Source: Prevotella sp. UBA3776 (GTDB lineage Bacteria > Bacteroidota > Bacteroidia > Bacteroidales > Bacteroidaceae). Taken from it: 35,345 nt of DNA. The DNA is taken from positions 43,506 to 78,850 of the forward strand of contig DFFM01000035.1 of assembly GCA_002369515.1 (NCBI GenBank), written 5' to 3'. The position numbers and the translations under genes are program-made. Below the pieces are notes generated by a model, which saw nothing but the letters and a program-made list of their open reading frames with translations, was not told the origin of the DNA and ran no database searches. Positions 1 through 8,377 of the stretch are shown here, in pieces. Numbering within the stretch: the stretch's first letter is position 1; the number at the start of each line of letters is the position of its first letter.

Positions 1-69
1 TGGTTTTTGAACGACGCGGAGCGTTATCGATTAAGCGAGCGAAAAGCAGAAGGAAAATTCATTTTTTTT

Positions 70-125
70 AAGTTTCGCTATCACTCAACTTTGTGGAGTT
101 CAAGGAGTTCATGGAACTTCTTGTT
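70..125 (+). repeat. End of a fold-back element near the NRPS 3' end
   Basis: AAGTTTCGCTATCACTCAAC, then TTTGTGGAGTT (70-100), is the third copy of the left end seen at 32645-32675 and, inverted, at 29046-29076. CAAGGAGTTCAT follows, like the arms of copy 3. I cannot see a matching second end; it may be truncated. The rest of 1-164 holds no gene that I can support. Confidence 0.8.
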
Positions 126-164
126 TACTTTTCATGCGTAAGTACCTTCGACATTGGTTTTTGC

Positions 165-3100
165 CTATAGGCGGCCCTCTGAAAACAGCTTGAGAATGTA
201 GTCGTCGGTCAATTGCGGCCACACAAACAGGGCTTCCCCCCCAGGGGGGATGAGAGGGGGGCTTTGGATGGAATGGGGACAGACCGAGTTCAGCACACTG
301 AGGAAGGTATAGAGCGCAACTTTACGGCGCGAATCAGGCAGGGCAGTGAAACGCTGCATGAAAAGGGCATCGCCGATGGGCTTGCAACCTGCAAACCTTT
401 GGAGCATGGCGCCCACACCGTAAAGTGACGGGTGACTGATGGTGAATATGCTTGTGGCGGCCTGCTTTTCTGAGGCTGCGAGCAGGGCTTTTGCCGCAAC
501 ATCGACAGGAGTGAAATCGATGCGCACACCGTTCATCCACTCGGGATAGACTTTCATTTCGCCCAACAGCCGCAACGAGGCCAACAGGGCATTGTTTTCG
601 GCATCGGGAAGGTAACGGCCGTCTGCCAGACGGGGCATGAGATTGCCTATGCGAACAATCTGAGCCTCAAGGCGTTGCTCGTTGACGGCGCGCAGAACCA
701 ACTGTTCGGCGGCCACTTTGGTGCGCACATAGTCGTTGCCACGCCCCAGCAGCACACTGACCGTGGAGACATGCACCAGTGGACAGCCTTTCAGCAAACA
801 GAACTCAACCACCCGCCGCGTACCATCGACGTTGGCAGCAACGAGCGCATTGTCGGAAGCAAAATGACGCACATCGGCCGCGCTATGAACAACTTTGGCT
901 ACTGTTTTCTCTGCCAAAGCCTCGAACACATCCGCACGAGTCAGGTCGCCCTCAACCACAGTGACGCTCCGCGCCAAAACCTCACTGAGCGGCTCCAGAT
1001 TGGCGGGCCACACATCGCCGAAATACTCAATCATGGTTTGTACCAACCGCTCGGTTCCCGGAATGCCGTTCTTGGATCGCACCAAACAACAGATTTCGCT
1101 CTGACCGTGCAACAGCATTTCAAACAACAAATGGCTGCCCAACAGTCCTGTGGCTCCAGTGAGGACGAGAGAAATGACAGCCCCCTCCGACTCCCCCTGG
1201 GGGGAGAGCATGGCTGCGCTGGGAGCCCCCCTGTCCCCCCTAAAGGGGGTGAATCCGACGGGAGGGATTGTCTGTGCTGGGCTTCCCCCCTTTAGGGTGG
1301 ATGAGAGGGGGGCTTTACTTAAAAGTTGGCGGGGCGTTGGGTTATGATAGACATCGCCGTAAGCGATGGACAGACCGCGCCGTTCGGCTTCCACCACCAG
1401 CTGCATCGCCGTGAGGGAAGTGCCGCCCAACTGGAAGAAATTGTCGGTTGGACTCACTGCAGGGAGCTGCAACACCTGTGCAAAGAGGGAACACATGGTC
1501 CGCTCGGCATCCGTGTGGCAATGCTGCTCCATGAGGGGGTGCTGCTCCTCCGATTCGGACGACGTGAGCGGATAGGGCAACCGCGAAACGTCAATCTTCC
1601 CGCTCACAAGCACCGGCCACTGCTCCACCCGCACGAAGCGGTGGGGCACCATGTACAAAGGCAACTCATCGGCCAAAGCCTTGCCCAACTGCCGGTCATC
1701 GACGGCCTTGTCGGCCCGATAGTATGCACAGAGCAGCCCATGTTCTTGGCGAGCCACGACCACGGCCTCTTTGACACCTTCCACCCCACACAAAGCACGT
1801 TCCACCTCGCCCAATTCAACACGGTAGCCATTGAGTTTGATTTGATGGTCGTTGCGACCGACGAAATACAGTTGTCCGTCGCCGCCCCAACGGACGAGGT
1901 CGCCCGTGCGGTAGATGCGACTGGCGCCAAACTTGCTCTCAACGAAGCGCTCTGAAGTGAGCAGCGGTTGCTGCAAGTAGCCCAGCGCCAATTGTGGCCC
2001 CGCCAACCACAGTTCGCCGACGGCTCCCTGAGGCAGCAACTGGCCGTGCGGATCGACGACGTAGGCTTGCATATTGTCCAACGGACGGCCTATGGGAATG
2101 GGCTCATCGTCTCTGGCTGTTTCCGGCAGTTCGCACCAAGTGGCATCGACGGTACACTCCGTGGGGCCGTAGGTGTTGAGCACCCGTGCCGAAGTGGAAG
2201 GCCGCCGGGTGAGACGTTCGCCCCCAAGACAAATGTAGTCGAGCGGCAATGGCGCATAGTCGGACAGGAGCAGTCCCAAGCGGGTGGTGAAACACCCGCC
2301 CGTGATGCGCTGATCACAGAGAAACCGATGGAGCCGCGCAATGTCCCGTCGGGCGGCGGCAGGCACCAAGTGCAGACTTCCGCCCACGGTGAGCACTGGA
2401 AACATGTCCTCGACAGAAGCATCGAAGGCAAACGAGGAATGGCAACAGATGCGGCTTTCGGAACTGAGATGCCAGTGTTTGGCCACGAAATGAACCAGAT
2501 TGAGCAATGCACCATTCGGAATGACTACACCCTTGGGCTCGCCAGCAGAACCCGAAGTGAAAATCATATAAGCTGGGGAGCATGCCCGTCCAACTCCCCT
2601 TGGGGGGAGGCCAGCCCCCTCCAACTCCCCCTGGGGGGAGAGAGTTGCCCCCACCAAACCTCCCCCCGTAGGGGAGGCTTCCTTCGCTTTGGGGCTTCCC
2701 TCGCCCCCTTTAGGGGGGACAGGGGGGCTGGATGAGAGGGGGGCTTTGGATGAGAGAGGCACCCTATATATAAATAGGTGAGTAGAGTCAAGTGAAAGTG
2801 TCACCGAACGCTGCATGGCAGGATTGTCGTTCCACAGGCGGTCGGACAAAAGCAGCTGTGCCCCACTTCGCTCTATCTGGCGACTGATGCGAACAGCCGG
2901 CTGGGTAGCGTCTATCGGAACATAAGCGCCGCCGACGCGCCACACCGCCAACACCCAAACAAGGAAGTGCCTGCGCGCATCTGACAACAGGCATACCAAT
3001 TGTCCGGGACGAAGCCCCTGAGCCTTCAATTCGCGCGCCAATGTGGCCGAAAGCATGTCCAACTGTGCATAGGTATATTCTCCCCGCTCGTCGGTCACGG

Positions 3101-4520
3101 CCAAGGCTTGAGGCGTAAGCCGGGCTTGCTGCAGTATGAGGTCACAGACCGTCAGCCGATGGTCATAGGTGAGGCGCTCGCCACGCCCCAACTGCACGAG
3201 CCGTTCCTGTTCTGATGACGTCACGAGGCTGATGTCGGACAAGACGGTGCCATCCTCCATCTGCATCATGGCCAACACAACGGTCTGCACGGCTTGCGCC
3301 ACCATGGTCAGGGTCGATTCGCTATTGAGTGCGCTGCTCGAGTCGGTGCGTATTTCGTAAAAGTCGTTCTTGCCATAGACGAGACAGCCCAAGTCGTTGC
3401 GCACCTGGCCGTGGGGCAACTGTCGGCCAACAATTCGAGTGCCTTCAACGAGCAGTTCCTCGTTGATTTGTGTACCTTGAAAAGCGAAAGTCACAGCTGG
3501 AGCCACGCGCATGTCGCGACAGAAATGACTGGCCGGATAAACGCCATGACGGAGTGAGGAAAACATCTGACGGCTCACACTCAGCAGATAATCGCAAAGA
3601 GTCTGGTCGGGCGGAACATCAATCAACACGGGCACACTCCTGACAAACATGCCGTAGGCCCCGTACAACTTACGGTCGGTGCGCCCATGGTTCAGGCAGA
3701 AGAAAGCCACGCGGGGCTGGCGCTTCAGTCGGGCCACCACCAGACTGAAGGCAGCCAAAAACAAATGAGCCACACTCACTCTGTGAGCATGGCACCAACC
3801 ATCCACTTCCTGCTTCGGCACAGAAGCGATGGCAACGACGGCCTCCCCTCTTTCATGGGGGGTAAACTGTCCAAAACGAAGAAAATCGACCCCTTTGAAA
3901 CGCTCATGGAAAAATGCCCGCGCCCTTTCGTAGGCTGGAGTGCCGAAACTTACGGTCTCGGACTCAACAGCATCGCGAAGCGTCAGGGTTTGGGGCGAAG
4001 GGAGAACGGAAAGCGGAGGACGCACACCACAAGCGGTGTATGCCGCCGGCAAATCGCGCCCTATCAGATTGCGCGCCAAGGTGTAGCCATCGGCTATGGA
4101 ATGATGGATGTCCAGCAACAAATAGTTGAACAGAGGCGTTTCCACCACTTCGAAACGGAACAGGGGACTGCCGTCGAGCAGATTGAAAGGACGCACAAAG
4201 CCCTTTTTCATGTATGCCTGCGCTTCGGCCTCCGACAATTGACGACGACTGACGACGACGGGCTCGGGATGGTTCCCTTTGGGCATGGGAACATATTGAC
4301 GGGGCCTGCCGTCATTGTTCTCCACGAAGCGGGTACACAATTCTGGACGGCTGGCAACGAGCAGTTGCAACGCCCGGCATAGCCTTTCGGCGCCAAAGGA
4401 CTTGGGGAACGGCAATACCGCCGGCAAATTGTAGGCCGTTGACTCTGGATGGGTCTTCCATGCCCGGAAGATGTCCAGTTGCGACTGCAACAATGGGAAA
4501 ACGTCCATCTCCTTACTCAT
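165..4520 (-). CDS. Single-module nonribosomal peptide synthetase, C-A-T-R
   Basis: This 1451-residue NRPS probably activates one amino acid, couples it to an acyl or aminoacyl donor and releases the product reductively as an aldehyde or alcohol. Domains in order: condensation with intact HHSIADG (His139, His140, Asp144); adenylation with A3 FTSGSAGEPKG near 655, NTYGPTE, YRTGDL and the A10 lysine in SGKID; carrier domain with LGGTSLTAM (Ser1035); and a thioester-reductase domain with GATGLLG near 1120 and YVRTK. All catalytic motifs look intact. A hand alignment to GrsA suggests pocket residues D-A-E-C-C-G-T-V-D; the acidic Glu and Asp hint at a basic substrate, but this is weak. Three stretches (about 589-645, 1069-1114 and 1419-1430) are encoded by dispersed GC-rich palindromic repeats and are absent from normal NRPS domains. 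It follows the GNAT gene by 45 bp. No carrier-protein-activating PPTase or second module is in the window. Confidence 0.9.
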   Translation of the reverse strand: MSKEMDVFPLLQSQLDIFRAWKTHPESTAYNLPAVLPFPKSFGAERLCRALQLLVASRPELCTRFVENNDGRPRQYVPMPKGNHPEPVVVSRRQLSEAEAQAYMKKGFVRPFNLLDGSPLFRFEVVETPLFNYLLLDIHHSIADGYTLARNLIGRDLPAAYTACGVRPPLSVLPSPQTLTLRDAVESETVSFGTPAYERARAFFHERFKGVDFLRFGQFTPHERGEAVVAIASVPKQEVDGWCHAHRVSVAHLFLAAFSLVVARLKRQPRVAFFCLNHGRTDRKLYGAYGMFVRSVPVLIDVPPDQTLCDYLLSVSRQMFSSLRHGVYPASHFCRDMRVAPAVTFAFQGTQINEELLVEGTRIVGRQLPHGQVRNDLGCLVYGKNDFYEIRTDSSSALNSESTLTMVAQAVQTVVLAMMQMEDGTVLSDISLVTSSEQERLVQLGRGERLTYDHRLTVCDLILQQARLTPQALAVTDERGEYTYAQLDMLSATLARELKAQGLRPGQLVCLLSDARRHFLVWVLAVWRVGGAYVPIDATQPAVRISRQIERSGAQLLLSDRLWNDNPAMQRSVTLSLDSTHLFIYRVPLSSKAPLSSSPPVPPKGGEGSPKAKEASPTGGGLVGATLSPQGELEGAGLPPRGVGRACSPAYMIFTSGSAGEPKGVVIPNGALLNLVHFVAKHWHLSSESRICCHSSFAFDASVEDMFPVLTVGGSLHLVPAAARRDIARLHRFLCDQRITGGCFTTRLGLLLSDYAPLPLDYICLGGERLTRRPSTSARVLNTYGPTECTVDATWCELPETARDDEPIPIGRPLDNMQAYVVDPHGQLLPQGAVGELWLAGPQLALGYLQQPLLTSERFVESKFGASRIYRTGDLVRWGGDGQLYFVGRNDHQIKLNGYRVELGEVERALCGVEGVKEAVVVARQEHGLLCAYYRADKAVDDRQLGKALADELPLYMVPHRFVRVEQWPVLVSGKIDVSRLPYPLTSSESEEQHPLMEQHCHTDAERTMCSLFAQVLQLPAVSPTDNFFQLGGTSLTAMQLVVEAERRGLSIAYGDVYHNPTPRQLLSKAPLSSTLKGGSPAQTIPPVGFTPFRGDRGAPSAAMLSPQGESEGAVISLVLTGATGLLGSHLLFEMLLHGQSEICCLVRSKNGIPGTERLVQTMIEYFGDVWPANLEPLSEVLARSVTVVEGDLTRADVFEALAEKTVAKVVHSAADVRHFASDNALVAANVDGTRRVVEFCLLKGCPLVHVSTVSVLLGRGNDYVRTKVAAEQLVLRAVNEQRLEAQIVRIGNLMPRLADGRYLPDAENNALLASLRLLGEMKVYPEWMNGVRIDFTPVDVAAKALLAASEKQAATSIFTISHPSLYGVGAMLQRFAGCKPIGDALFMQRFTALPDSRRKVALYTFLSVLNSVCPHSIQSPPLIPPGGEALFVWPQLTDDYILKLFSEGRL
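231..267 (-). repeat. GC-rich palindrome in the NRPS C-terminus
   Basis: One CTCTCATCCCCCCTGGGGGG module in gene orientation, encoding SPPLIPPGGEA near residues 1419-1430, just before the final VWPQLTDDYILKLF. Confidence 0.9.
1180..1316 (-). repeat. GC-rich repeat between NRPS carrier and reductase domains
   Basis: In gene orientation: a CTCTCATCCACCCTAAAGGG module, a spacer, a diverged CCCCCTTTAGGGGGGACAGG module and CTCTCCCCCCAGGGGGAG with GGAGGGGGC. It encodes about residues 1069-1114, in the natural linker between domains. Confidence 0.92.
2587..2755 (-). repeat. GC-rich repeat inside the NRPS adenylation domain
   Basis: In gene orientation: two CTCTCATCC starts, a CCCCCCTGTCCCCCCTAAAG module, GAAGCCTCCCCTACGGGGGG with its GGTTTGGTGGGGGC tail, and two CTCTCCCCCCAGGGGGAG-like modules. 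It encodes about residues 589-645, ending just before the A3 motif. Confidence 0.93.
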
Positions 4521-4565
4521 CGTTCGTTGTCGGGGTGTGAATGTCTGATTGACGGTGCAATGTTT

Positions 4566-5090
4566 TTACAATTGCCCAGTTTTCTGGAAAGCCAAACGTG
4601 GGTCGCCGTTAGCCAAATGAATGACGCCACAATACTCGAACCCGTACTTGCGAAGCAAGTTCTGCATGGTCAGATTGTCGGCATGCGTATCAACCCGGAT
4701 GGTATCGGTTTTGGCGAAGGCATAGTCCAAGATGGCCCGCATCACGCCCCGAACGCCGGGTGCAGAAGCCACCCGGTGGATTACGTAATAGGGGCGGTCG
4801 TTGAGCCATGCCCCCTCGTAGATTTCAGCGTATGTGGGGTCGGGGCCTTGAACCAGCGCAAACGTCGCCACCATTCGTTCTCCCTGATGGGACGAAAGGG
4901 GGTTGTTTTCGTCCTCGACTGTCATTACATAACTGCACTGTCGCCGGATGTCGTTCTCAATCAACTCGCGCGACGGGTGCCCTTTTGTCCATTGGTGCAA
5001 GTTGCCTTGGGCAATCATTTTCTTCCGGCCCTCCTCAATCAGCTGCATGATGCCCTCAAGGTCGGCCATTGTTGCATGTTTTATGTTCAT
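4566..5090 (-). CDS. GNAT-family N-acetyltransferase
   Basis: This is a 174-residue GNAT acetyltransferase, expected to transfer an acetyl group from acetyl-CoA to an unknown amine. The open frame extends to 5186, but the family-like N-terminus MNIKHATMADLEGI begins at the ATG at 5090; the extra upstream residues are Phe/Lys-rich and look like translated promoter DNA. The region after GAWLNDRPYYVIHRVAS, containing APGVRGVMRAILDYA, corresponds to the acetyl-CoA-binding loop. The gene ends 45 bp before the NRPS start on the same strand, so the two are probably cotranscribed and the enzyme could modify an NRPS substrate or product. That link is only inferred, because this GNAT subgroup is also found alone. 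A TAATTTTG box ends only six bases before the start codon, which would give a leaderless or almost leaderless transcript. Confidence 0.85.
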   Translation of the reverse strand: MNIKHATMADLEGIMQLIEEGRKKMIAQGNLHQWTKGHPSRELIENDIRRQCSYVMTVEDENNPLSSHQGERMVATFALVQGPDPTYAEIYEGAWLNDRPYYVIHRVASAPGVRGVMRAILDYAFAKTDTIRVDTHADNLTMQNLLRKYGFEYCGVIHLANGDPRLAFQKTGQL

Positions 5091-5095
5091 AGTTG

Positions 5096-5103
5096 CAAAA
5101 TTA
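5096..5103 (-). promoter_or_regulatory. Candidate -7 box for the GNAT-NRPS operon
   Basis: Read on the minus strand this is TAATTTTG, a match to the Bacteroidetes TAnnTTTG element, immediately before the GNAT start codon at 5090. I see no good -33 TTG at the expected spacing. Initiation a few bases downstream would leave essentially no 5' untranslated region. Confidence 0.45.
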
Positions 5104-5216
5104 CAAAAAACGAAGGAAAAGAGAAAGGAAAAAAGCATTTTTCTTTTCATAATCAAGAATACGCTCAAAAAGGAGCTTTTTTGCAAGATTCATGCCCGAT
5201 AGTCGATAAAAATGAG

Positions 5217-5224
5217 TAATTTTG
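5217..5224 (+). promoter_or_regulatory. Candidate -7 box for luxS
   Basis: TAATTTTG matches the TAnnTTTG -7 consensus. It is divergent from the GNAT-NRPS box, with about 110 bp between them. A TTTTTG run near 5177-5182 is too far upstream to be an ideal -33 element. Initiation here would leave a leader of about 115 nt before the luxS ATG at 5347. Confidence 0.45.
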
Positions 5225-5346
5225 TGGCCATAAACAGCAAAGACCATGGTCAAGGCAAAGGCAAACAGATGACCAGAAAGACGAGCAATCGACAAAAACA
5301 GAGAACAGATTACACACAATCCTTTAAATATTCTGAAAACAACAAC

Positions 5347-5841
5347 ATGGAAGTAATACAAAGTTTCACCATCGACCATACCCACCTGAAGCCGGGAATT
5401 TATGTTTCGCGCGAAGACAGAGGCTTCACCACATTCGACCTGCGCATCACCGAGCCCAACAAAGAACCGGCCGTGGCCCCAGCCGCCATGCACAGCCTGG
5501 AGCACCTGATGGCCACATGGTTCCGCAATAGCGAGGCGAAGGACGATGTAGTTTATGTTGGCCCAATGGGTTGCCTCACGGGCATGTATATCATCATGAC
5601 GGGAAAATACACCGTCGAGGACATGCGCAGCCTGACCATAGCATGTCTGAAGTGGATTCTCACGCAGGAAAGAGTGCCTGCCACAGAGCCGCAAACCTGC
5701 GGCAACTACTTGCTCCACGACCTGCCCATGTGCAAATGGGAGAGCATGCGCTATCTCGACCGACTGCAGCATGACTTCCACTGCGAATATACCAAGCTGC
5801 AAATCACCCTGGACGACGGCAGAGTATTTGCCGACGCTTAG
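5347..5841 (+). CDS. luxS: S-ribosylhomocysteine lyase (LuxS)
   Basis: LuxS cleaves S-ribosylhomocysteine to homocysteine and DPD, the precursor of autoinducer-2, in the activated methyl cycle. The 164-residue protein has the metal-binding HSLEH motif (His49, Glu52, His53) with Cys118 in TCGNY, the catalytic Cys76 in PMGCLTG, and the conserved His11. The frame opens earlier at 5212, but the start at 5347 (MEVIQSF) matches the family N-terminus; the preceding 45 residues are low-complexity and Lys/Gln/Asn-rich. It is the first gene of a long plus-strand run, with the MATE gene 44 bp downstream. It lies divergent from the GNAT-NRPS pair. Confidence 0.96.
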   Translation: MEVIQSFTIDHTHLKPGIYVSREDRGFTTFDLRITEPNKEPAVAPAAMHSLEHLMATWFRNSEAKDDVVYVGPMGCLTGMYIIMTGKYTVEDMRSLTIACLKWILTQERVPATEPQTCGNYLLHDLPMCKWESMRYLDRLQHDFHCEYTKLQITLDDGRVFADA

Positions 5842-5885
5842 AGAAAGAGTTGTGAAATCGTGGAATTGTGAAATCATGAGACGAA

Positions 5886-7256
5886 ATGGACAATAAGCAA
5901 GCAACACTGGAACTGGGGTCGAAACCTGTCGGCAGGCTGCTCATGCAATATGCCATCCCTGCCATCGTGGCCATGGTGGCATCGAGCCTGTATAACATGG
6001 TGGACTCCATCTTCATAGGCCAGGGCGTGGGTCCGATGGCCATATCGGGTCTGGCCATCACCTTTCCCTTCATGAACCTCAGTGGAGCCGTGGGAGCCTG
6101 CATCGGCGTGGGTGCATCGACCTACCTTTCGGTGAAGCTGGGGCAGAAGGACTACTCCATGGCCCAGCGGATTTTAGGCAACTCGGTGGTGCTGAAAATC
6201 ATCACCGGCATTCTGTTTGGTGCGCTCTGTCTGCTGTTTCTCGACCCCATCCTAAGGTTCTTCGGTGCCACGGAGAACACGCTGCCCTACGCCCGCGAAT
6301 ACATGCAAATCATCCTGTTGGGCAATGTGTTCACCCACCTCTACTTCGGCATGAACGCCATGTTGCGCGCAGCGTCGAAGCCCCGACAGGCCATGATGGC
6401 CACCATTTTCACCGTGGTGCTCAACACTGCCCTCGACCCGCTGTTCATCTACACCCTAGGCATGGGAATCCAGGGAGCCGCCCTGGCCACCATTCTCTCG
6501 CAGATAACGGCCCTCTGTTGGCAAATCAAGCTGTTCAGCAATCCCAACGAACTGCTGCACTTCAAACGAGGCATCTACCGACTGGAGTGGCCCATCATCA
6601 AGAACATCCTGGCCATAGGCATATCGCCCCTGGCCATGAACACCTGCTCGTGCATTGTGGTGATTTTCATCAACACCGCACTGGTGAAATACGGCGGCGA
6701 CATGGCCGTGGGTGCCTACGGCATCGCCAACCGCATAGGCTTCGTGTTCTTCATGATTGTGATGGGCATCAACCAGGGCATGCAGCCCATAACAGGCTAC
6801 AACTACGGTGCCATGCAGTTCGACCGCATGCTGAAGGTGCTCAACCTCTCGATGGTGGCAGCCACGCTGGTGATGACGATAGGATGGCTGGTGGGCGAGC
6901 TGATGCCCTACCCCTGCGCCCGTTTGTTCACTTCGGACGGCGAACTGCTTGAAAAGTCGGTGCAGGGCATCCGCATCAACATGATAGCCTTCCCGCTGAT
7001 AGGTTCGCAGGCGGTCATCACCAATTTCTTCCAGTCGATAGGCAAAGCCAAGATAAGCATTTTCCTGTCGCTGTCACGGCAAATGATATTCTTGCTGCCG
7101 CTGCTCATCGCGCTGCCTCCCGCAATGGGGGTGGACGGTGTTTGGGCAGCACTGCCGGCCAGCGACGCGGTGGCTTTCGTCGTGACGTGGATCATCATGA
7201 TAAGATACATGCAAAAATTCAAAAGACAACATAAGGAACTTACCAATGGACGATAA
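5886..7256 (+). CDS. MATE-family efflux transporter
   Basis: This 456-residue, very hydrophobic protein is a multidrug and toxin extrusion transporter, expected to export cationic compounds or metabolites in exchange for Na+ or H+. The N-terminal part (PVGRLLMQYAIPAIVAMV, then MVDSIFIGQGVG) and the internal second half beginning near PIIKNILAIGISPLAMN show the two-fold MATE repeat; about twelve membrane segments can be read. The DinF/NorM-like motif with MGINQGMQPITGYNYGA is characteristic. Its last codons overlap the next gene by 11 bp, indicating translational coupling with the kinase-like protein. The substrate cannot be told from sequence, and nothing ties it directly to the NRPS product although the NRPS lies just across the divergent promoter region. 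Confidence 0.93.
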   Translation: MDNKQATLELGSKPVGRLLMQYAIPAIVAMVASSLYNMVDSIFIGQGVGPMAISGLAITFPFMNLSGAVGACIGVGASTYLSVKLGQKDYSMAQRILGNSVVLKIITGILFGALCLLFLDPILRFFGATENTLPYAREYMQIILLGNVFTHLYFGMNAMLRAASKPRQAMMATIFTVVLNTALDPLFIYTLGMGIQGAALATILSQITALCWQIKLFSNPNELLHFKRGIYRLEWPIIKNILAIGISPLAMNTCSCIVVIFINTALVKYGGDMAVGAYGIANRIGFVFFMIVMGINQGMQPITGYNYGAMQFDRMLKVLNLSMVAATLVMTIGWLVGELMPYPCARLFTSDGELLEKSVQGIRINMIAFPLIGSQAVITNFFQSIGKAKISIFLSLSRQMIFLLPLLIALPPAMGVDGVWAALPASDAVAFVVTWIIMIRYMQKFKRQHKELTNGR

Positions 7257-7878
7257 GCACATCATCATCAACGTGGGCAGACAGCTGGGAGCCGGCGGTC
7301 GTACCATTGCCAAAGGACTGGCCGAAACCTTCGGCTGCAAGTTCTACGACAAAGAACTGCTCAATCTGGCAGCCAAGGAGAGCGGATTCTCTGAAAAGTT
7401 TTTCGAACAGAACGATGAGCACAAGGGATTCTTCAAGTCGCTCTTTCACCTGCATGCCTCGCATGTGGGAGACAACAACTTCTACGGCAACGGCATCTCA
7501 CAGGAGAGCCTGTTCAAGTTTCAGAGCGACGCCATCAGAAAAGCTGCCCATGAAGGCTCGTGCGTGTTTGTGGGCCGCTGCGCCGACTACATCCTGCGCG
7601 ACATGCCCAATGTGGTGAACCTGTTCATAACGGCAAGAGAGGATTTCCGTGCCGAACAGGTGTGCAAGCGACATGGCTTCGACCGCGAGACAGCCCTGAA
7701 ACACATCCGCGCACAAGAGTCGGAACGGGCCTCATACTACAACTATTACACTGGCAAGAAGTGGGGCCACGCCTCCAGCTACGACCTCTGTGTGGACGCT
7801 TCGCTGTTGGGAATAGAAAAAACACAGGAGCTGATAGCCTGCTTCATTCGCGAACGTTTCAAAGGTTTGAATACATGA
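7246..7878 (+). CDS. Cytidylate kinase-like family protein
   Basis: This 210-residue protein has a P-loop-like N-terminus, INVGRQLGAGGRTIAKGLAE (residues about 8-27), followed by FYDKELL, the arrangement of the cytidylate-kinase-like family often found beside transporters. The GRCADYILRD segment resembles the region around the nucleotide-binding core. It probably binds or phosphorylates a nucleotide, but it is not the main CMP kinase, and its true substrate is unknown. It overlaps the MATE stop by 11 bp, and its own TGA overlaps the next ATG in an ATGA junction at 7875-7878, so three genes appear translationally coupled. Confidence 0.85.
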   Translation: MDDKHIIINVGRQLGAGGRTIAKGLAETFGCKFYDKELLNLAAKESGFSEKFFEQNDEHKGFFKSLFHLHASHVGDNNFYGNGISQESLFKFQSDAIRKAAHEGSCVFVGRCADYILRDMPNVVNLFITAREDFRAEQVCKRHGFDRETALKHIRAQESERASYYNYYTGKKWGHASSYDLCVDASLLGIEKTQELIACFIRERFKGLNT

Positions 7879-8366
7879 AAAAGATAGGCATCATCAGCGA
7901 CACCCACAGCTATTGGGACGAAAAATACCTGCACTACTTCGAACCGTGTGACGAGATATGGCACGCGGGCGACATAGGCTCTTTGGAAGTGGCCCAGCGA
8001 CTGGCAGAGTTCCGCCCCCTGCGCGCCGTCTATGGAAACTGCGACGGGGGCGACCTGCGACGCATGTTCAGCGAGACGCTGCGTTGGAAGTGCGAGGACG
8101 TGGAGGTGCTCATGAAGCACATCGGCGGATACCCCGGCAACTACGACGCCAGCATCCGCTCGCAAATCTACGCTTCGCCGCCCCAACTCTTCATCTCGGG
8201 CCACTCTCACATACTCAAAGTGAAGTACGACAAGACACTGCGCCTGTTGCACATCAACCCTGGTGCCGCCGGACTGCAGGGATGGCACAAGGAGCGAACA
8301 ATAATAAGATTGACCGTCGAAGGCAATAAATTCACCGATTGTGAAGTTATTACTTTAGGAAGATAA
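7875..8366 (+). CDS. YfcE-type metallophosphoesterase
   Basis: This 163-residue calcineurin-like phosphoesterase carries the dinuclear-metal motifs in order: SDTHSYW (Asp-x-His) near residue 8, HAGDIG, GNCD and GHSH near the C-terminal third. It should hydrolyse phosphodiester or phosphomonoester bonds in the cytosol; YfcE/MJ0936 relatives act in vitro on small phosphodiesters, and the physiological substrate is unknown. The longer frame starting at 7560 is the kinase gene read out of frame; MKKIGIISDTHS starting at 7875 matches the family and uses an ATGA overlap with the upstream stop. The next gene begins 11 bp later. Confidence 0.92.
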   Translation: MKKIGIISDTHSYWDEKYLHYFEPCDEIWHAGDIGSLEVAQRLAEFRPLRAVYGNCDGGDLRRMFSETLRWKCEDVEVLMKHIGGYPGNYDASIRSQIYASPPQLFISGHSHILKVKYDKTLRLLHINPGAAGLQGWHKERTIIRLTVEGNKFTDCEVITLGR

Positions 8367-8377
8367 GGAAAGAGGCT

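Noticed and set aside
1..164. A gene before the NRPS 3' end
   Set aside because: The 164 bases contain no supported frame; part is a fold-back element end and the rest has no visible feature.
231..267. GC-rich palindromes as transcription terminators
   Set aside because: Many lie in the middle of intact coding frames and lack T-runs, so termination cannot be their general role.
675..4382. Long plus-strand open frames opposite the NRPS (for example 675-1295, 1326-1955, 1968-2735, 3687-4382)
   Set aside because: They are reverse-frame shadows of a GC-rich gene; the translations show no family motif and the NRPS motifs on the minus strand are unbroken.
5101..5907. 268-residue minus-strand frame opposite luxS
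   Set aside because: The complementary strand encodes an intact LuxS with all catalytic residues; the shadow has no recognisable features.
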